Of a stretch of DNA of 64,000 nucleotides, positions 61,219 through 64,000 are shown piece by piece (the first letter of the stretch is position 1; every line of letters starts with the position of its first letter). Source of the stretch: Taibaiella koreensis. Its GTDB lineage: Bacteria; Bacteroidota; Bacteroidia; Chitinophagales; Chitinophagaceae. The notes under the pieces were generated by a model. That model was not told the DNA's origin. It ran no database searches and saw only the letters and a list, made by a program, of their open reading frames with translations. The stretch is taken from contig NZ_QVNU01000007.1 in assembly GCF_003545715.1 (NCBI RefSeq), positions 248,001 through 312,000 of the forward strand. The letters run 5' to 3'. Both the position numbers and the translations under genes were made by a program.

Positions 61219-64000
61219 TTATTTAACTATAACTATTTTTCCGGTAAACAACTCGCCGCTTGCTGTCTTTGCCGTATAGAATAAAGTACCGGACGGCCAG
61301 GAAGATAAATTTATTGTTTTCTTCGACTCATTGGCTTCCAGCGTCAGCTCTTTCACCCTGTGGTGATAGGCATCAAAAAATTCGATGTCCAGCTTTACGC
61401 CTCCGCTGTATTCCATGTGAAGTGTCGTGCTGGCCGGATTGGGGAATAAGACAAAGGCCTTTCCTGGTAGTACTTCAGCAAGGGGAGCTGCAATATCCTG
61501 GATCGCTTTTTCTTCTGTTCCATCGGGAAGCTTGATTTTTCTTTCATAGTCCTTTCCGGTTGCCAGGCGGATCCAGTTGCCGGCCCTTACTTGTGCCCAC
61601 ATAGATGTGCCATCGAACACATCCTGGATTTGCTTTAATTCTTCACCGGTTACACTTTTCAGATTCCTGTTTTTTGCCTTAAAGCCGGCCAGTAGCTGCA
61701 TCATGGGCCTGGCATTCGTAAACTCTCCGAATTCCTGCGGGGTCATGCTTACATATTTTCTCAATATCTGGTCGTATAGTTGTATCGCATCAGTCGCCCT
61801 TCCCTGTTGGGTATAGAGGTCAACACGCAGGAGATCGGTATAGGGATCGGAAAACTGGGTCAGGAAGGTTTCCAGGTTTTTATCCCGGTCGGCAGAGGTA
61901 CTGGCGATGAGCTGAGGCAACAGCAAGCTCTTATAATCTGTCAGCGTCATAGTAGCGGGCAGGTTATAAGGAGGCATTGCAGACAGTTTTTCGCCAGAAG
62001 GCAAGCTACAGGAAGCACCAATGGCAGCATTGATTGGTGTTGTTTCGGTAGTGTTGATGAGCACCGGTTGCTGATTGGCCCCCGTTCCATAATAATAAAT
62101 GAGGTTGAGCACCTGGTTCGTTGGCGCAGTAATATGCCGGTGCAGTCCGCCACCATTGCCCAATGCAGAGAAAGCATTCCCGGCAGGAGTGGCGGCGCTG
62201 CCCTGAAGGCGGCACATGCCATGTTGCATAGGATCAGACCCCAATACACTTTCATCAAATCCCATTTGCTTGTAGGTGTTACAGAGAAACTGTAAGCCTG
62301 TGGCCGAGCTCTCCTTTCGCCCGTTGGTATTTAAACCCAGGGACTCATTGGCCACATACAATTTGGAATAGCTGTTATTGGTCACTTTGGTATTGGCAGA
62401 ACCACCATCTTTAACCACAACGCCTACCTTTTGTATACCGGTACCGGCGCTGGCTGTAAAGTCATTGCTATTAAAGCTATAACCGGTACTGCCATTGAGT
62501 AAGGCACCGTAGGCATTGGGCGTATTGGATACAGTGTAACCCACCCGGAAGCTATTCTGGGTGATCGCAAATGCCTGCGCTGCCGAGACATCGATTCCCG
62601 TTTTGTTGTCGATGAAGTCGGAGTTTTTAATGCTGAAGCTTTGAACGCCGGTTATATGACCTACGGTTACGCCTTCGTCCAATCCGCGGAAAGTATTATT
62701 TAACTGATTCGAGCAGGGTACGGTATTGGTCAGGCAGTAGGCGCCTGCGTTAAAGCCACCATCATAAGAGACGATACCTGTGGTAGGTACATAGTCGGAG
62801 CGGGTGGCCAGCTCGCTTATAAAGGTGCAACCCTCGATTTTTACACCTTCTACTTCCCAAAGGGAAATACCCAAAGACGCGCCGGGATGGTTGGGCGCAT
62901 GCGTCCATTCAAAGGTAGATTGGGTAATGATGGTACGGTTGCCTATTGGTATTCCTGTTCCCACCGCTGTGTTGTGAAACGGAGCAAATTCAACGCCTTT
63001 AAAACAATTGCTGAAAGTAGTATTACTGATCGTTGCAAATCCGCCCGTCTGGGAATAATCGCCATTGGGTTCCCAAAGCATTACTCCTCTAGAGGCATTT
63101 TCGATAAGGCCGTTGCTGATCGTCGCATTACCTTGCCAGTTGTTGTAAGGCGCCCCTGCTGCCGGATCGTCCATCTGGCTCTTATAGCTACGCCCGAGCA
63201 CCACGATACCATCCCACATGGAATGATCGTTGTAGGAGGTAATGATACCGCCGTCAATCACCAGTCTGGCGCCTTGTTCTACAATAATCTGCCCGTTTTC
63301 CGGCATCGACACACGGCATTTGATAGTGAGTGTATGTCCGGCCGATACCCTTATATTACTGAAGACACGGATGTCAAAATCCCAGGTTTCATCCTTGGAG
63401 AGTATCCAGGGATCAAACTCAGGTGAATTTACATTGTAGACAAAATTCCTTCCGGCGAGAAAATGTGCATTGCGGTGTATGCGGCCCACCTGCAAGGGAG
63501 AGAGGTAAACGCCGTTGGAGCTGCCCATCAGGTTATTGGTATAAGGTCCGGTAGGATCTGTATCATCCTCGCCCCAGATAAAATTGTCGGGCCATAAACA
63601 ATGTTTCAGCTGACCGGTATTAAAAATGTCCTTCAGATAATCAAGATTTGTTTCATCACAAGATTCCGGTGTGGATGAATTGGTTCCCGGTGAGGTACGA
63701 TACAGGTGCATCAACCCCACAGCATGCCCTATTTCATGTAAAAGATTGGTGGCTGCCACCCAGGGTTGTGTGTCGTAATGGTTGACAAAATAATTATGAA
63801 CGGCGATATACTCCCCGCTTGGTGCAAAGGTATTGGTACCATTCACGATATCCTGCCAGGGCAGCGTGCTGCAAACGGTATAGCCGCCGGCGCTGGTGCC
63901 GAATGAGGGGTTCCGGTAAAAGAAGACATTGAGTTCCTCATCATTATTATGAAGATAAGGCACCAGGTTCATGTTGTTGTCCGTTACAAAGTCGATGCCC
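61219..64000 (-). CDS. T9SS type A metzincin-type metalloprotease with parallel beta-helix region (N-terminus beyond the window edge)
   Basis: The frame is open to base 64000, so the start is outside; at least 927 residues are in the window. LLHEIGHAVGLMH matches HExxHxxGxxH, the zinc site of metzincins (M43/M12-like), near 63705-63740. NNLMGSSNG follows as a candidate Met-turn, then LSPLQ. After it comes a long region of right-handed beta-helix repeats (about 200-560) with GATISNGLIENASRGVML-like strands. A linker with TPR-like helices precedes the T9SS type A domain (FVLFPNPAS, then terminal KIVIVK). It is likely a secreted protease bound to the cell surface. Confidence 0.9.
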   Translation of the reverse strand, partial: GIDFVTDNNMNLVPYLHNNDEELNVFFYRNPSFGTSAGGYTVCSTLPWQDIVNGTNTFAPSGEYIAVHNYFVNHYDTQPWVAATNLLHEIGHAVGLMHLYRTSPGTNSSTPESCDETNLDYLKDIFNTGQLKHCLWPDNFIWGEDDTDPTGPYTNNLMGSSNGVYLSPLQVGRIHRNAHFLAGRNFVYNVNSPEFDPWILSKDETWDFDIRVFSNIRVSAGHTLTIKCRVSMPENGQIIVEQGARLVIDGGIITSYNDHSMWDGIVVLGRSYKSQMDDPAAGAPYNNWQGNATISNGLIENASRGVMLWEPNGDYSQTGGFATISNTTFSNCFKGVEFAPFHNTAVGTGIPIGNRTIITQSTFEWTHAPNHPGASLGISLWEVEGVKIEGCTFISELATRSDYVPTTGIVSYDGGFNAGAYCLTNTVPCSNQLNNTFRGLDEGVTVGHITGVQSFSIKNSDFIDNKTGIDVSAAQAFAITQNSFRVGYTVSNTPNAYGALLNGSTGYSFNSNDFTASAGTGIQKVGVVVKDGGSANTKVTNNSYSKLYVANESLGLNTNGRKESSATGLQFLCNTYKQMGFDESVLGSDPMQHGMCRLQGSAATPAGNAFSALGNGGGLHRHITAPTNQVLNLIYYYGTGANQQPVLINTTETTPINAAIGASCSLPSGEKLSAMPPYNLPATMTLTDYKSLLLPQLIASTSADRDKNLETFLTQFSDPYTDLLRVDLYTQQGRATDAIQLYDQILRKYVSMTPQEFGEFTNARPMMQLLAGFKAKNRNLKSVTGEELKQIQDVFDGTSMWAQVRAGNWIRLATGKDYERKIKLPDGTEEKAIQDIAAPLAEVLPGKAFVLFPNPASTTLHMEYSGGVKLDIEFFDAYHHRVKELTLEANESKKTINLSSWPSGTLFYTAKTASGELFTGKIVIVK

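Overview
The window looks like a chromosomal segment from a Bacteroidota bacterium, most likely a member of the Chitinophagales (inference). Nine genes encode secreted proteins, eight of which show a type IX secretion (T9SS) C-terminal sorting domain; the ninth runs off the left edge. Lipoproteins carry a Cys-Ser/Lys lipobox, several promoter regions hold the Bacteroidota -7 element TAnnTTTG, and strong Shine-Dalgarno sites are nearly absent. No rRNA, tRNA, CRISPR array, prophage, integrase or transposase was recognised.

Layout. 1-7 kb: edge-truncated secreted protein, SnoaL-like protein, CPA1 Na+/H+ antiporter, DUF1801 protein, two GNAT acetyltransferases and a BNR-type T9SS protein. 7.3-10.3 kb: orphan LuxR-type response regulator, two lipoproteins and a secreted unknown. 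10.5-18.9 kb: a complete RND efflux operon (adaptor, pump, outer-membrane channel), a Crp/Fnr regulator, a HAD hydrolase whose gene overlaps a chloramphenicol-acetyltransferase-like gene, and a YdeI-family protein. 19-24.5 kb: two large T9SS proteins (gliding-type C-terminus; SBBP propeller). 24.6-27.2 kb: TPR histidine kinase plus LuxR response regulator.

27.4-37.4 kb is the accessory region: two ankyrin-repeat genes, small unknown or immunity-like genes (DUF4274, DUF7010-like), then a leftward type VI secretion cargo set (VgrG with a long N-terminal extension, an unknown 307-aa protein, a DUF4280/PAAR-like protein with an exchangeable-looking C-terminal toxin region, and an adjacent immunity candidate). 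T6SS core genes are not in the window. A roughly 460-bp non-coding element with terminal inverted repeats lies between VgrG and the toxin operon. A second full copy lies at 48.1-48.6 kb, and a fragment lies on the other side of the toxin genes.

38-50 kb: more T9SS proteins, including a 1364-aa protein with eight roughly 80-aa repeats, a propeller lipoprotein, a DinB-like protein, an agmatine-deiminase-like lipoprotein and an AraC/GyrI regulator. 50.3-53.9 kb: phosphate uptake set (porin, PiT transporter, universal stress protein). 54-64 kb: secreted unknown, alpha/beta hydrolase, T9SS protein, quinone-oxidoreductase-like enzyme with an AraC regulator, and an edge-truncated T9SS metzincin protease with a probable beta-helix region.

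Three themes connect the genes: cell-surface display through T9SS, envelope transport and drug export, and interbacterial competition through a VgrG-linked effector set bracketed by mobile-looking non-coding repeats.
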